Shown in pieces: positions 35,387 to 47,789 of a stretch of DNA of 64,000 nucleotides (position 1 is its first letter; every line of letters starts with the position of its first letter). The translations under genes and the position numbers were made by a program. The notes under the pieces were generated by a model, which did not search any database, had not been told where the DNA came from, and was given only the letters and a program-made list of their open reading frames with translations. The stretch is from Aphidius gifuensis. Lineage: Eukaryota; Arthropoda; Insecta; Hymenoptera; Braconidae. The DNA lies in contig NC_057791.1 of NCBI RefSeq assembly GCF_014905175.1, positions 2,604,001-2,668,000 of the forward strand. The letters are read 5' to 3'.

Positions 35387-35440
35387 TTAATTATTAAAAA
35401 ACATGTTACCATTTATTATTTTTTTTTTGTTTTAAATATT

Positions 35441-37619
35441 CTATTGAGGTACAGGAACATTGTGTCTTGATAATAAATTTGTAAATTTTGTTTTTAATGT
35501 TAATGGAGGAATAACATCTTCTAATTTAATTTTATTCCACAGCTCAATAGCAGCTTGATAATTTTCATTTTTGCCTGAATGTAAAAAATAAAAAATTATT
35601 AATAAAATAAAGATAAAAGTTAATAAATTAATTTTTAATATAAAATACTTACAATAAATATCTAAAATTAGTTCATAAATTCCTACTCGATCAATTTTTT
35701 CTAATCCTTTGCTTGCTTCTAAAATATTTATTAAAATATTTTCCTTAAAATCATCAGGAATATGTTTTGTTGAATTTTCAATTAAAACATTTAAATGTAC
35801 AAAGTTCTAAAACAAAAAAAAATAATTAAATTATTAAATTATAATATTAATTTTTAATTTATAAATTATAAAAAAAATTTAATTATACTTTTAATAAATT
35901 TTTAAGTTCATCAATCATTCCATGTTTTGCATAAGCAATTGTCAATTCCATATCAAGTGTTGGTTGTCCATGAGTACTTAAAACAATATCACTAACAATT
36001 TTTAAAAGTTTTGCTATTTTATCATCACTCTTTGTTTCAACTAGAGCACAAATTAACTCTTGTTTTAGTGGAGTCAATGAATACATTTTTGAAAGAACAT
36101 CAAATGTATCAACAGCAGATACCAGATCATTTTTAATCAAATGACGTCGAATTAAAGGCCCCAAGATTGTATTATTAATCTCACAATAATTTTTTTTGAC
36201 TAATGTTATTAAAAAATTATGAGTCATTTCAGCATGTTCACTTCTAGCTATTGTATCTAACAATTTCCAGCATTCAGATGGTGCTTGATGCAAAGCATTT
36301 CCATAGCTATTTATAATTTCTAATGTTTTTTGTATTTTATTATGCTTCACCAGCATTGTTGCTGCATTGATAAGCTTGAATGAGTCAATGACAAAACTTG
36401 GATGATTTTTTTGTAAATCCATTATAAAAAAACAAACTTCATCGACATTTTCATTTTTAGTATAAATATCTAGAAGATGAGCTTTCATTGCTGGTGACAT
36501 AATCATATCTGATTTTTTAATTTCATCTCTAAGCTCTTCAACTCTATTTAAATTATTATTTTTACAATGTATTATTAATAATTTTCTTAGCACACCACGT
36601 GTATTAAAACCTTTTGATTTTAATTCAACAAGATGACATTCAAGTTCTTCAAGTGTCATATTATGTGGATGTGGAATACCTGATAATCTTTCAGAATTTA
36701 ATTGTTCAAGATTAACATTTTCAATATTATTTAATCTCATTAAAATATTAAAATGATCTTTGTAATTATTTGATGAAAAATTATCTCTTAATAATTTTAA
36801 AGTATCACTAGAAATATATATTTTATGTTGTTCAAATGAATTTATAAATTTATCAAGTACTAATATATCATATTTATTTGTTTTTGTTAAAAAAATTTTA
36901 TCAAGAAATATACCAGCATAATTTTTATATTTTGTTGAAAATTGTAAAATTCTTGAACAACCATCAACATCATTTGAAAGTTGAAAATATTTAACTAATG
37001 AATTATTTATTTTATCAAAATTTAAACTTCCTTTTGTTGTTGTTAAAAAATTAATTGTTTCATTTATTTTTTCATGCTCAAGATAATAACAAACAAGTGA
37101 ATTTTTAACTTGTGATAGTGTTAATCCAATACTTGTTAATTTTTGTAATGTCATTGAAGGATTTGATGTGTTAATAAATGGTAAAATAAATTCTATCAAT
37201 GTTGTATGATCAATTTCAACTCCTAAATTTAACATATGTTTAATTGTTGATATAATACTTGTTTCTCCTTCTGTTGATGCTTGAACAAGTAATGGCCAAT
37301 AATAATGTGTTCTAATTTCAATTTGATTTGTTTTTAATTTTTCTAATATTTCAATTGATGTATCTCGTTGACTGGATTGTAAAGATTCTTCTAATAATTT
37401 TAATAACATTGATTTTGAATTATTAGATGTATCAAAGTCCAATTGTTTATTAGTTGTTGTTGAATAAGCATATTTTTGTGAATATGTTGTTGACATTGAG
37501 CTAACATAACCACCAAATACATTGTTTACTACTAGTCTTGGTGTAAGTATGTTTTGACAAGATGCAGATAAATTCACAAACACTCGAATCAAATTTCCAC
37601 ATTGCTGTAGAAATGCCAT
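35441..37619 (-). CDS. LRPPRC/BSF-like mitochondrial helical-repeat protein (672 aa)
   Basis: Exons 37619-35889, 35806-35653 and 35574-35441 join in frame. The N-terminus is basic and hydrophobic without acidic residues for about 30 residues (MAFLQQCGNLIRVFVN), typical of a mitochondrial import signal. The rest is alpha-helical repeats of the PPR-like kind, for example LRKLLIIHCKNNNLNRVEEL and AMKAHLLDIYTKNENVDE. The last 40 residues (AIELWNKIKLEDVIPP and RHNVPVP) resemble the end of animal LRPPRC, which binds mitochondrial mRNA with SLIRP to stabilise it. LRPPRC and fly BSF are about 1,400 residues, twice this length, so this is either a short paralogue or a reduced version. Family call is moderate. 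Confidence 0.55.
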
Positions 37620-37898
37620 TTAAACGTAATTTAAATTAATTATCAGTAATTTTTATGTAATCTGATGTAATCACTATTCACACGTTGATCATTTTAAAAA
37701 TAACAACAACAAACGTAACAGGTAAACACACACACTTGTGTGTGTAAAAAAATAATAATAATATAGTTTTGTAAATCGGTATAAACGGAAACCTTTGTGG
37801 TAAAAATAAAACTGAATTGAATTAAATTTTTTCAAATATTTATTACAAGGTAAATAGATTTTTACAATTATTTTTAAAACAATAATTAAGATGCATAT

Positions 37899-40800
37899 TT
37901 AAAATCTTACTGCTCGATTTTTTTCATCATCAAAAATTTTTAAATCCCTTACTAAATACCAAACTGCCATGTAGAAAAATGTTCCAACTCCAACAAAAGC
38001 TTGAAAAATAAAAAAATAAATATATTATTTAAAAATATAAATAGACTATTAAAATAATTAAAATATTTACCAGCTGAAATTAGATTAAATCTGTATCGTA
38101 GCTTTCCACTATCGTATAACCAGCAATTTCCTGAGCTGGTATTAGTTTTACCCCAAAAAAGACAAGTGTCATCTGAATTAAGAAATAAAATTTATTAAAA
38201 TCAATTAAATTTACATGAAAAATATAAAAATAAATTACCAAAAATGCGTGCAAATATAATTGGAGATATCATTAATGCAAAAAGACCAATTATTGCAAGA
38301 TTAACACCCATTGTTAGAGCTTTGTCTCTTTTATCTACACATCTCAATGAAAGCAAGAAACTTGGCACTGCTCCAGCTGATACAATGAATGTTATAACAC
38401 TAAAAACAATCATAAACAAATCTTTTTGATCCGTGCAGTCAACTTTACATGCACCAGGTTTTGCTGTACCCAATCTTTCTGTTGGTGATGGTAAATGATT
38501 GTCATATATTTCACTTGGTAATCCTTGATCTTTACTATTTACACAGCTACATTTTGTGTAAGTTATTGAACCATCTTCCCCAGTCTAATCAAAAAAAAAA
38601 AAAATATATATATATATAAATATTAAAAAATATTAGCTAATCAATTGTTTAATAAAAAAAAGTATCAACTTACAGTAAAATGCTGGCATCCTGCATGACA
38701 TGGTGACACAAATGTTCTGTTATCTTCAGTACAAATTGGGTTGTATTTAGAAAATTCACATGTACAACTATCAGTACATGTTAACAATCTTCCAGAATTA
38801 GAAGTAACAGCTTTCATTTGTATTATTTGATTTTCATTAGCTGCACAATTAATAAAAGTATAAGATAATATTCCCAGACATGCAATACCACATGAGAATG
38901 CATTAAATCCTGCTAAATATCTAGCACTTGGTTTAAATGTGGCAACAATTATTCCAGATAATATTATTCCTAATCCACCACACCATAAAGAAACATTACC
39001 TGTTTCAGAAGCAGATACTGATGCTGATAGTTGATATACAACTTCAATGTATTTAACAACATGATACCAAAATGGACAATAGCCAAAAACAAAAAGAACA
39101 GATGCTATATTGATGCATACCAATGTTTTATTTTTTGCTAAACGTATGAAAGCTTCAATTGTACTCCAAAATGATACAACTTCTTTTACTTCTTTATTTG
39201 TATCATTGTTATTATTATTTTTATCATTATTATTATCATTTGATTGATTTATTCTCAATGCAAGAAGACGTCTTGCTTCTGCTCTGGGTAAAGTCTTTGG
39301 AAAACACATCATAATACAGGCCATGATAAAAATTATAACTGAAAACACTATCCATCCAAGCCACCAAGCTCCAAGCCATCTTGGATCATTTGGTGTTATA
39401 GATGGAGTTGAATTAAGAAGAATAAATTTGCTGAGAGTAATTGCACTGAATTGAAAACCAATTGATGGCCCTGCCATTTTTATGAGATATGAAATTCCAA
39501 TTAATATTGGTATTTTACTCTTTTTGATGTTGTCATCCATATAAGCCAAGCCCAGACTGAAGAGAACAGCATCACTGATACCATGAAGAAATCTTGCAGT
39601 AAATAAAATCATTTGTGCACCAATATTACCGTCTTTTGAATGATCATAGTGCAAGGTACTTGTATTGAATTCTTTATCGTGACAAAGTGATGCTATTCTT
39701 TGATGAAGCATTATTGTCTTTATTGATAAATCTGAGTGATCATTATTGGTAAGATGTTTAAGGTCTTGACCTGGACCATAGATTATATGAGTCAAAAAAA
39801 ATAAACAACAGGATATAGTCATCTGAAAAGAAATATATTTTTTAGATTTTTATTTTTAATAAAGTTTAATTAAAACTTACAATGAAAAGTCCAGCTGCCA
39901 TCCATCGAGGCTTGTGTCCTTTGTTGGCACAGTATGAGAGTACATTGCATGTTATTAATAATCCAATATTATTACCATTTGAAATTAAAGCTGAAAATAT
40001 TACATATATTTTTAAAACAATTATTTTTTAATAAATAATTATAATTAATAAAAGTTAAAACTTTTAAAAAAAAAAAAATACGATAAGATAAATGCCAGGT
40101 AGTTAACTATTTCTTGGAAAAATTTTTTATTTTTCAAACTGATAAAAGTGAACAAGTCTAGATAAGACTACAATTAAATTTTTTTATTTTTTAAAAAAAT
40201 ACTTTATTGATTCGATAAAAATTTATTTATATATTTATACAAAAAAAAATAATTGATAAATAAAATTTATTTATATAAAAAAAAAAAATACCTCCAATAA
40301 TTTTACCTTTTATGAATTAAATAAATGATATTAATTTTTTTTAAATAATTTAATAATGAATATCTGAAAAATACTTTAATGATTCGATAAAAATTTATTT
40401 ATTTATTTATATAAATTTGATTAATTTAATTTCTTTATATAAAAAAAAAAACAGCTCTAATAATTTTAGCTTTTATAGATTAAATAAATAACATTAAAAA
40501 GTATTAACTCAAAGTACTTTCGTCATCATCAATTAAATATTTTTAAATGTTAAAGTATTCATAATAAAACAAAAAAAAAATGGATATCAAATAAATATAT
40601 ATTTAAAGAGAATATTATTTTTTAATTTACTTTACTTACCAGCTGTTACTGATGATATTTTAAATATTTTTTCCAGTGTCGATCCAATTGCAATGTAATA
40701 TCCCGCCGAAGCAGTCAGCATAAGTGAACAAATTCCATAAGCAATGACAAATGCTTTTTTATTTGCAAATTTTTGAAGTAATGATCCTCGAAAACAGCTG

Positions 40801-41000
40801 ATACCACATTCAATGTCACGATTCTCAACCATTGTCTCAATCATTTTATTAACTGCATCGTTTGATCCATCAACTGCATCATGTGATTCATCAACTGGTG
40901 ATCCATATGGTTGATCTCTTATAATTTTATATGTTCCATTCCAAAGAAGTTTGTCATCAGCATCATGGTTTTTTTCTTTTGGCAAATTAATCTCCACCAT
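37899..41000 (-). CDS. Organic anion transporter polypeptide (OATP/SLCO, 722 aa)
   Basis: Twelve-segment plasma-membrane transporter of large organic anions. Six exons: 41000-40640, 39990-39881, 39822-38674, 38584-38239, 38172-38071 and 37999-37899; phases agree. The N-terminal tail is acidic and polar to about residue 90. The family signature before segment 6 is clear (DPRWLGAWWLGW). The large fifth outer loop has the Kazal-like Cys pattern (CTDSCTCEFSKYNPIC, later CHAGCQHF and CSCVN). The last segments include FMIVFSVITFIVSAGAVPSF. A short, partly tandem Asn/Asp-rich stretch lies in the loop after segment 6. In flies one member, Oatp74D, imports ecdysone; which subgroup this one belongs to cannot be told by eye. 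Confidence 0.88.
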
Positions 41001-42546
41001 TTTTATTTTATTTTTTTTTTTTTTTAACCTGTATTTTTGAATAATTTAATGAAAAATAAATTCAGAAACCATTCAAACAACTTATTGATATCTTATTTTA
41101 TATTTTATTTTTTCTATCGCCTGGATAAATAAAGTCTACGAACTTAAGTCTTAACACTTCTATGATCAATCACCTTATGAAGAAAATAAAAAATCATCCA
41201 ACCAATATATTGTGATAAAAAATAAAATTATTAAAAAAATCCACGTCGTTAATACTACTCAGATTACTTATAAAAAAATAAAAAATAATAATCATCTATT
41301 ATTAATCATCATAATTTTTTTTATTTTAAATATTTTTTAGTTTTATATATTTATTTTAAATATTTAAAGAAATGATTTTCAACTCTGATAATAAATTGAT
41401 GACAAAGAAATCTTAATTATTATTTTTTTTATTTTAAAAAATTGATATTTTTTAAAATATTAATTTTTTATTTAACACGTATATTATATTTGTTTTTTAT
41501 CAATAAAAAAAAGAAGAAAAAATTATTTAATAATTTAATAATTCTAATGTTTTACTTTCTTCTTTATTTAAAAATTTTATTCGAAATAAAAATGATTATT
41601 TTATTTGAAAATCGAAATAAATGCTATTGTTACTATTGCATAGTTAAAAAGTATTTAAATTTATTTATGATAATTTTTTATGTCAATTGTTTATCATAGA
41701 AGTATAAAATATATTTAGGAAAAATTTCTAATAAATTTAATAACGCGTTTACTTACTCGAAAATCGAGATTGAGATTTTCCAGTTAAATCTCGATTATAC
41801 TCTTATGACTACGTAAGAAATCAAAGTAAGAATATTTTCGTTTCGTTTTCTTATTTTTATATAATGTAACAATGAATTTTTGAGTCAATCCGGTTTTAGG
41901 TAACAACCGGTCCTAGGTCAACTATTTATCTATCGAACTGGAATCCCTTGGGGATTTAAAGAAAGATTTATTGTCACCACAATAGAACTTTAGGGTCCAA
42001 ATTTAATCATCATTGAAAATTATATAATACACTACAACCTGTAAAAAAAAACCATTATATTATTATTATAATTTTTTTTTCTATTTTTAACTTATATATA
42101 CAAACCTATGATTTTGTTGTCATATCATCAAATTCACTCTTATTTTTTCCATTTCCTAAATAATTAATAATAGTATTTTTATTTTTACTTTTCATATGGT
42201 AATAATAATTTTTAAAAATGCAAGAACAATATTAATAATAATATTAATAATAGCTGAATAACAAATATCATTAATTTAACATTTTTCGATTTGGTTTTTT
42301 GTTATTCCTCAGCTACATTAATTTATAATTTACAAGTAGGAAGAAAAGAAGCTAACAGTGATAGCGTGCTTAAAAAATTATTTGTATCTAATGTAATAAC
42401 ATTTTTGTTTTTTTGTAATTATAATATTGATTGTACTGTTTAATAATACATGAGCTTCATGATGTAGATTCATAAAGTCAAAAAATATATTTAGTCTAAC
42501 AACTTGTTTAGGCTCGATTAGTCAAATTCAAAAGCCAGTATTTACA
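41001..42546. other. Spacer between the OATP and odorant receptor genes
   Basis: AT-rich, no gene seen. It holds a 10-bp perfect inverted repeat, AATCGAGATT at 41762-41771 and AATCTCGATT at 41787-41796, and near 41890 a CCGGTT / AACCGG pair. The right end is the presumed promoter of the odorant receptor. Confidence 0.5.
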
Positions 42547-43996
42547 ATGAATGAGTTTAATAAAAATAAACAACAACATGTTATTTGTGAGCAATTAAAA
42601 CATAGTAAGCTTTTTTTAAAAATCATTGGCTATTGGCCGGAAAATAAATCAAATAAATTTATATTTAATATTGTAGCTGGTATGTATTTATTGATGTTAA
42701 TATTCAACTGTATCGTTATATTTTCAAATGTCAATGACATGAATGTTCCATCACTTATTGTGTAAGTTATCATTATAATATTAAACTAATTAATTTGATA
42801 TTAAAACTTGATCATTATTTTTTTTTTTTTTAATTTTAGAAATATTTTTGATGTCACACAAATGATTATTATATCATCTAGATTATTTTGGACAATTTCA
42901 CAAAGGTATAAAAATTAATACTACTAATTAATTAATAATTACCAAGAAAAATTATGTTAAAAAAAAAGAACCAACATTATTTAATTAAAATAAGTAATTA
43001 ATTATTTTTAGAAATTATATTTTTCTATTGATAATAGAAACTGAAAAAATATCAGTTGAAAAAAATCAAGAGACATTAGCTATTAGAAAAAAATGGCAAT
43101 TACATAATTGTAAAATTATTAAATATTTATCAAAAATGTATGCAACTGGAGCAGTACTATATATTATTGGACCAATTTTATCGTATGAAAAAATTTTACC
43201 TATTGGTGTTGCTCTTCCATTCTACATGTACACTGGAACATGGTAAATTTTTCGATAAATATAACTCAATATTTTTTAAATTAATTAATACAATAAATTA
43301 TTATTTATATTTAGGTATTATGTATTTTATATTATTGAAGGACTCGTGGTATTACTAGCTGCAGTTGGATTACTGGTAGAAGATGTATTGTCAATTTATT
43401 TAATTTGTCATCTTTGTGGTGAGCTTGAAATTGTTGCAGCAAAAATTAGAAAATTTGGTACTGAAGATGTTATTGAAACAACAATTAATTTTCATAGTAT
43501 TGTCATTGCTCATGGAAAAAAAATTTGTCGATTATTATCAAGTATGCTTTCTATAAAATTTCTTGGGTGTATGTTTGGTGGCTGTGGATCTGGTTGGGTA
43601 ATTCTTTCGGTAAATAAATTATTTAAAAATGTTTATTCAATACGTTTAGCAAGTTTTTAAAATTAATTATTATTATTTTTTATTTAGTCGACAAATGAAG
43701 TTGTAATTTCTAAGACTACAGGAATGTTTGTTGCAAATATTTTAACTGCTTTTTTGGTTTGTTATGTTGGAGAGACATTGTTACAAACAGAATGTAAAAT
43801 ACAACATGCATTAATTCATTGTGACTGGTACAAGTGTAATTCGAAAAATCAAAATGCCATTAAATTAATGTTAATGAAAACTCAAAAATTATTTAAACTT
43901 GGTATACTTGAGGGTGTAAATATGCAAGGTTTTCGTTTTTTTATATTTAATTTATACTCATATTTGAGTATTTTAAAATCTGTTATTCAACGATAA
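42547..43996 (+). CDS. Odorant receptor, 7tm_6 family (371 aa)
   Basis: Insect ligand-gated ion channel subunit that works with the Orco co-receptor in antennal neurons. Five exons, 42547-42761, 42840-42905, 43012-43242, 43315-43609 and 43688-43996, join in frame. It has the family's layout: short cytosolic N-terminus, first membrane segment at about residues 40-62, and further hydrophobic segments such as LVVLLAAVGLLVEDVLSIYL. The end has the conserved form KLMLMKTQKLFKLGILEG followed by FNLYSYLSILKS, matching the seventh segment region. Length is slightly below the usual 380-400. No stop or frameshift is seen, so it is probably functional. It stands alone here, unlike most receptors, which occur in tandem. 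Confidence 0.85.
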
Positions 43997-44690
43997 TTAA
44001 AAAATAATTATTTTCAAAATTTATATCTTTTTATTTTACATATTACATTTTAATATTTAATTTTTAAAACATAAATAAATATATGTTTATTCGTATTTCC
44101 ATGAAAAATATTAATACAAATTTTTAAATCAATTTTTTTTAGGTGCAATTTAATCAACCATATTGTAAAAAAAAAAAAAAAAGTCAATTAATCTATAATG
44201 ACAATGTAGAATTTTTAAAATTAATTTATGTATTGTCAGTGTTTCAATAATATATAAATATTGACATATTATTTAAATCAAAATATTAAATTTATAAAAT
44301 ATTTAAATTAATTTACTGAGTTATATGAAAGTATGTATAATATTAAAAAGAAAATAAATATTCAAATGGTATTATATCAATCAAATCAGTCCTAATATAT
44401 TTGACCTTAATATCATATATTTTTTTTTTTTTTTTGATTCGTTAATGAATTTAATTGATAATAATATAATATTTTTAAAGCAAATAAAAAGAACAAAAAT
44501 ATATTCTAACGTTTATGAATTTTTAAATGATATAATATAAACTATTGATTTTATCAAATATATAATTACTATCAAGTCATTTTGATATTGACTAATTAAA
44601 ACTGATCAAGTCTATAAATATATCAAATATTTAATTACCAACAGTCTTGGTCTAATAGTCAAATAATTGGCTTGTTGTTTTTGATATTTT
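43997..44690. other. AT-rich spacer between convergent genes
   Basis: Separates the 3' ends of the odorant receptor (+) and the zinc-finger gene (-). Only A/T-rich 3' UTR-like sequence with AATAAA words is seen. Confidence 0.5.
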
Positions 44691-47262
44691 TTATTCATTT
44701 TCTGGTGGAAAACGTCGAGCAAAGTGTGCAGCTATGAATTGATAAATAAAAAAACAATAATGAGAATAGTTATTGATTTGTAATTAAATAAATATATATG
44801 TGTATTGTTTAAAAACTCACCAGTATGAGATCTCATGTGTTTAGCAAATTCCATTTCATTTTCTAATTCTTTTTGACAATAAGGACAAACATAAGATCTT
44901 GATGAACGTTCTTGTATAATAAGTTGATAACTGTGTGCATTTTCACGATGTGCACAAACTTCATCATAATTTGTAAATGTACGATTACAAATTCTACATG
45001 AATAAGGCTCATCATCTTGATGTTGTATAACATGTGATAAAAATGATGAATAATGTAAAAATGTTTTATTACAATATTTACAAACAAAATAACGATTTAT
45101 CCATAATATACGAAAATCTTCTAAATGTTCATTATTTTGTATATGTAAAACAAGTTGTTTACGTGATGTAAAACTTTTATCACATGTTGAACAATGATAA
45201 TCTTCAGTAACATGTTTTCTACTTCTGTGATCATGAAGTGTTGTTGGAAGACTGTAACATTCATTACAAAATTCACATATATATACATTTTCAATGTAAA
45301 CTTCATGAATTAATTGATCCTTGTTTGAATATTTATTTTGAATAATAAAACTACAATGACGTGATGCATGAGTAAATGCATCATCTTCTTTTGTGAATAC
45401 ACGACAACAACCAGTGCATTTAAAACATTTATTTTGTACTAAATATTCTGCTTCATGTACACTTGCAATGTGTTTTTGTAAAATAGCATTACGAGGAAAT
45501 TCAGTTTGACAAAAATCACACCAATGATTTATTGGTCTTTTTAAACGATGGCTATTCAAATGTTCAGTCAAACGATCACGATGGCTAAATGTCGTAAAAC
45601 ACATGTTACACTCGAACCTTAAACAAAAAAACAAACAAAAATTATTAATTATTTTATTAAACAACAACAGGATATAATAAATAATGTAAAATATAATTTT
45701 AATATTACCAATTTTCATAGTGTGTATCATATTTCATTTGCTTTGCTGGACGACCATCATCACTACGATCTTCAGAAATATTATCAGCTAATTCAGGATT
45801 AATTTCTTGAATACAAGCATATGATCTTTTTGATATGTAATATCCTTTTCCTCCTCTTCTACCTTTTGACTGACATTCATGTGATTCTTCATCACATATT
45901 GTTCGTGAACAATATGAACAAGCAAATTCATCATCAGTAATTGTTTTTGTATCATCCATTATTGATTCAGCATCTTCATATTCATTTTTACTTGGTTTTT
46001 CATCATTAAATGTTAATACAGTAGCTACTCTTGATATTGGACAAACAGTATTATATTTTTTAGTGTCATCATCTTCATCATCTTTATCATCTTTATCATC
46101 TTTATCATCTTTGTCATTTTTATCATCCTTATTATCAATCAATGATTTTGCATTATTAAGTTTTTCTTTTAATTCATATGTATTTAAAGTTTTTTTTGGT
46201 GTACTTGTTTTAATTATTTTACCATCATTACATAATGGACACTTTAAACTTATGTTATTTATATTGTCATTATTTTTTTGTCCTGATGATGATTTAAATA
46301 ATTGAGCTGTCTCTATACTCATGATACTCAAGTTGAATGATATATTAACTTTTCTTTCACATTCAGAGCAAATGTACTTTGATGATTTATCAAGTAATGA
46401 TATTGTTATTGGTAAACAAAAATTTATTTTCTCAGCTAAATTATAACCATCTTGTTGATCTTTTACAGAATAAATTGATTTTAAAGTTGTTGTACATCTA
46501 CCACAAAGTCTGCACAATAATTCTGGACAACTTGATGCACCATATGATCGATTAATTATACTGGGTGGTTTGTTAATCTTTTCAACTGGACTTTTTCTAA
46601 AATTTGGCTCTGAAAATAATTAAAAAAAACATCATGTTAAATAAAATAACAGTAATAAAAACAATTGTAGATATTATATAATTACCATTAATTGTTTTTA
46701 AATCATTTTCATCAACTTCTGAGACAGTTAAACTACTTAAACCAGTTGCAAGTGGACAAAGTTGATTATTTTTTGATGAAATTGATGTTTCAGGAGTGGC
46801 AATATGATCACCACATATGTAATATGAATTATTAGAATTATTTTCATTTGGTAAATGTAAACCAAGTTCTGTTAGCCAAGAATTCAATTCATTTTTTTCA
46901 GCTGGTAATGCATAAAAAAATTTATCTGGTACTGTTAATTGATTATTAAAACAAGTTGGAAAACAACACTCTTTTGTTATACTATTATTTATTTCTATTG
47001 GTATTGTTTCATTGCTCAATACTACTTCAACATAATCAGTTGTTAACCAGTCGAAATTTTCATTATCTTGTTTAAATATTTCCAATGTTTCTGATGCATC
47101 TGTTACTGTTGAATTTTTATGTATCAAACTTTTCATTGACTTTGAAAAAGTAAATTCTTCTTGTCCTAAATTTACTCCATTTAAATCAATAAAATCATTT
47201 TTATCATTTGATAAATTTACTTTTTCTGGAGACTTTAATACTTCTTCAGTTTGTTCCGACAT
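44691..47262 (-). CDS. THAP-ZAD-C2H2 zinc-finger protein (771 aa)
   Basis: Predicted DNA-binding nuclear protein. Exons 47262-46686, 46609-45709, 45617-44821 and 44731-44691 join in frame. Residues about 98-155 fit a THAP (C2CH) finger: C100-x3-C104, W129, C150-x2-H153. Residues 225-290 fit a ZAD domain: CRLC then YICSEC, about 45 residues apart; ZAD mediates dimerisation in insect zinc-finger proteins. A Lys/Asp repeat follows. From about residue 493 come eight C2H2 fingers, such as YHCSTCDKSFTSRKQLVLH and FVCKYCNKTFLHYSSFLSH; the third is irregular. An earlier in-frame ATG at 47340 would add 26 residues, but MSEQ is the more natural start. Target genes are unknown. Confidence 0.85.
46063..46132. 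repeat. Coding Asp/Lys microsatellite
   Basis: A tandem (KDD)n-type codon repeat inside the zinc-finger gene, seen on the + strand as repeated CATCTTTAT words. It encodes an alternating acidic/basic linker between the ZAD domain and the finger array, and is likely to vary in length. Confidence 0.75.
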
Positions 47263-47774
47263 TATCAATTTATTTATAATGTTTTTTGGCTTTTTTTTAA
47301 TAATATAATTTACGTAATTGACCGTTGCAAACAGTTGCAAAATTATTATTATTATCAGGGTAGGTTATGTGAAATAAGTTTTCCTAAAATTGCTCACAAA
47401 TCACAATAATAAGACGCCATACTGTAAAAAATAGAATACCTGGAATTCGGTGGATTGGAAACAGCTGATTGGTCTAGATTGGGCATCAAGAAGAAGCGTT
47501 ATTTTTATTTGTGTATATTCTCCCATAGGTCCCCCAAGTACTTGAGAGTGCTTGAGAGTTGAGAATCGCTTTGAAGTCATTTGGAGTTATCTAACAAAAA
47601 CCACCGAATCATCAGCTTAGCAACAACAAAGTGATACATTACAAAAGACAGCCAACAAGATATTATCTTTTTTAAAAAAATCTCAAGTAAGTTAATTCAT
47701 TAAATAATTATATTATAATTAGTTTATTAATTTTCATAATGTTTATTCTTTTTTTTTATTTGTGTATCTTCAAG
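47263..47774. promoter_or_regulatory. Shared upstream region of the ZAD and GTSF1-like genes
   Basis: Two genes start away from each other across this region. Its middle part (about 47400-47640) is GC-richer than its flanks. A non-coding exon of the GTSF1-like gene ends at 47686 (donor GTAAGT) and joins the exon beginning at 47775. A bidirectional promoter is inferred from layout. Confidence 0.45.
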
Positions 47775-47789
47775 GCTACGAGATAAAAA

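Noticed and set aside
37726..37745. CA/TG microsatellite that forms a small palindrome
   Set aside because: Short simple repeat between two genes; nothing suggests function.
41442..41699. 85-codon Lys/Phe/Leu/Ile-rich frame
   Set aside because: Pure product of A/T-rich DNA without domain or conserved feature.
44863..45306. Other minus-strand frames inside the zinc-finger exon
   Set aside because: Shadow frames of the C2H2 coding sequence, with no domain of their own.
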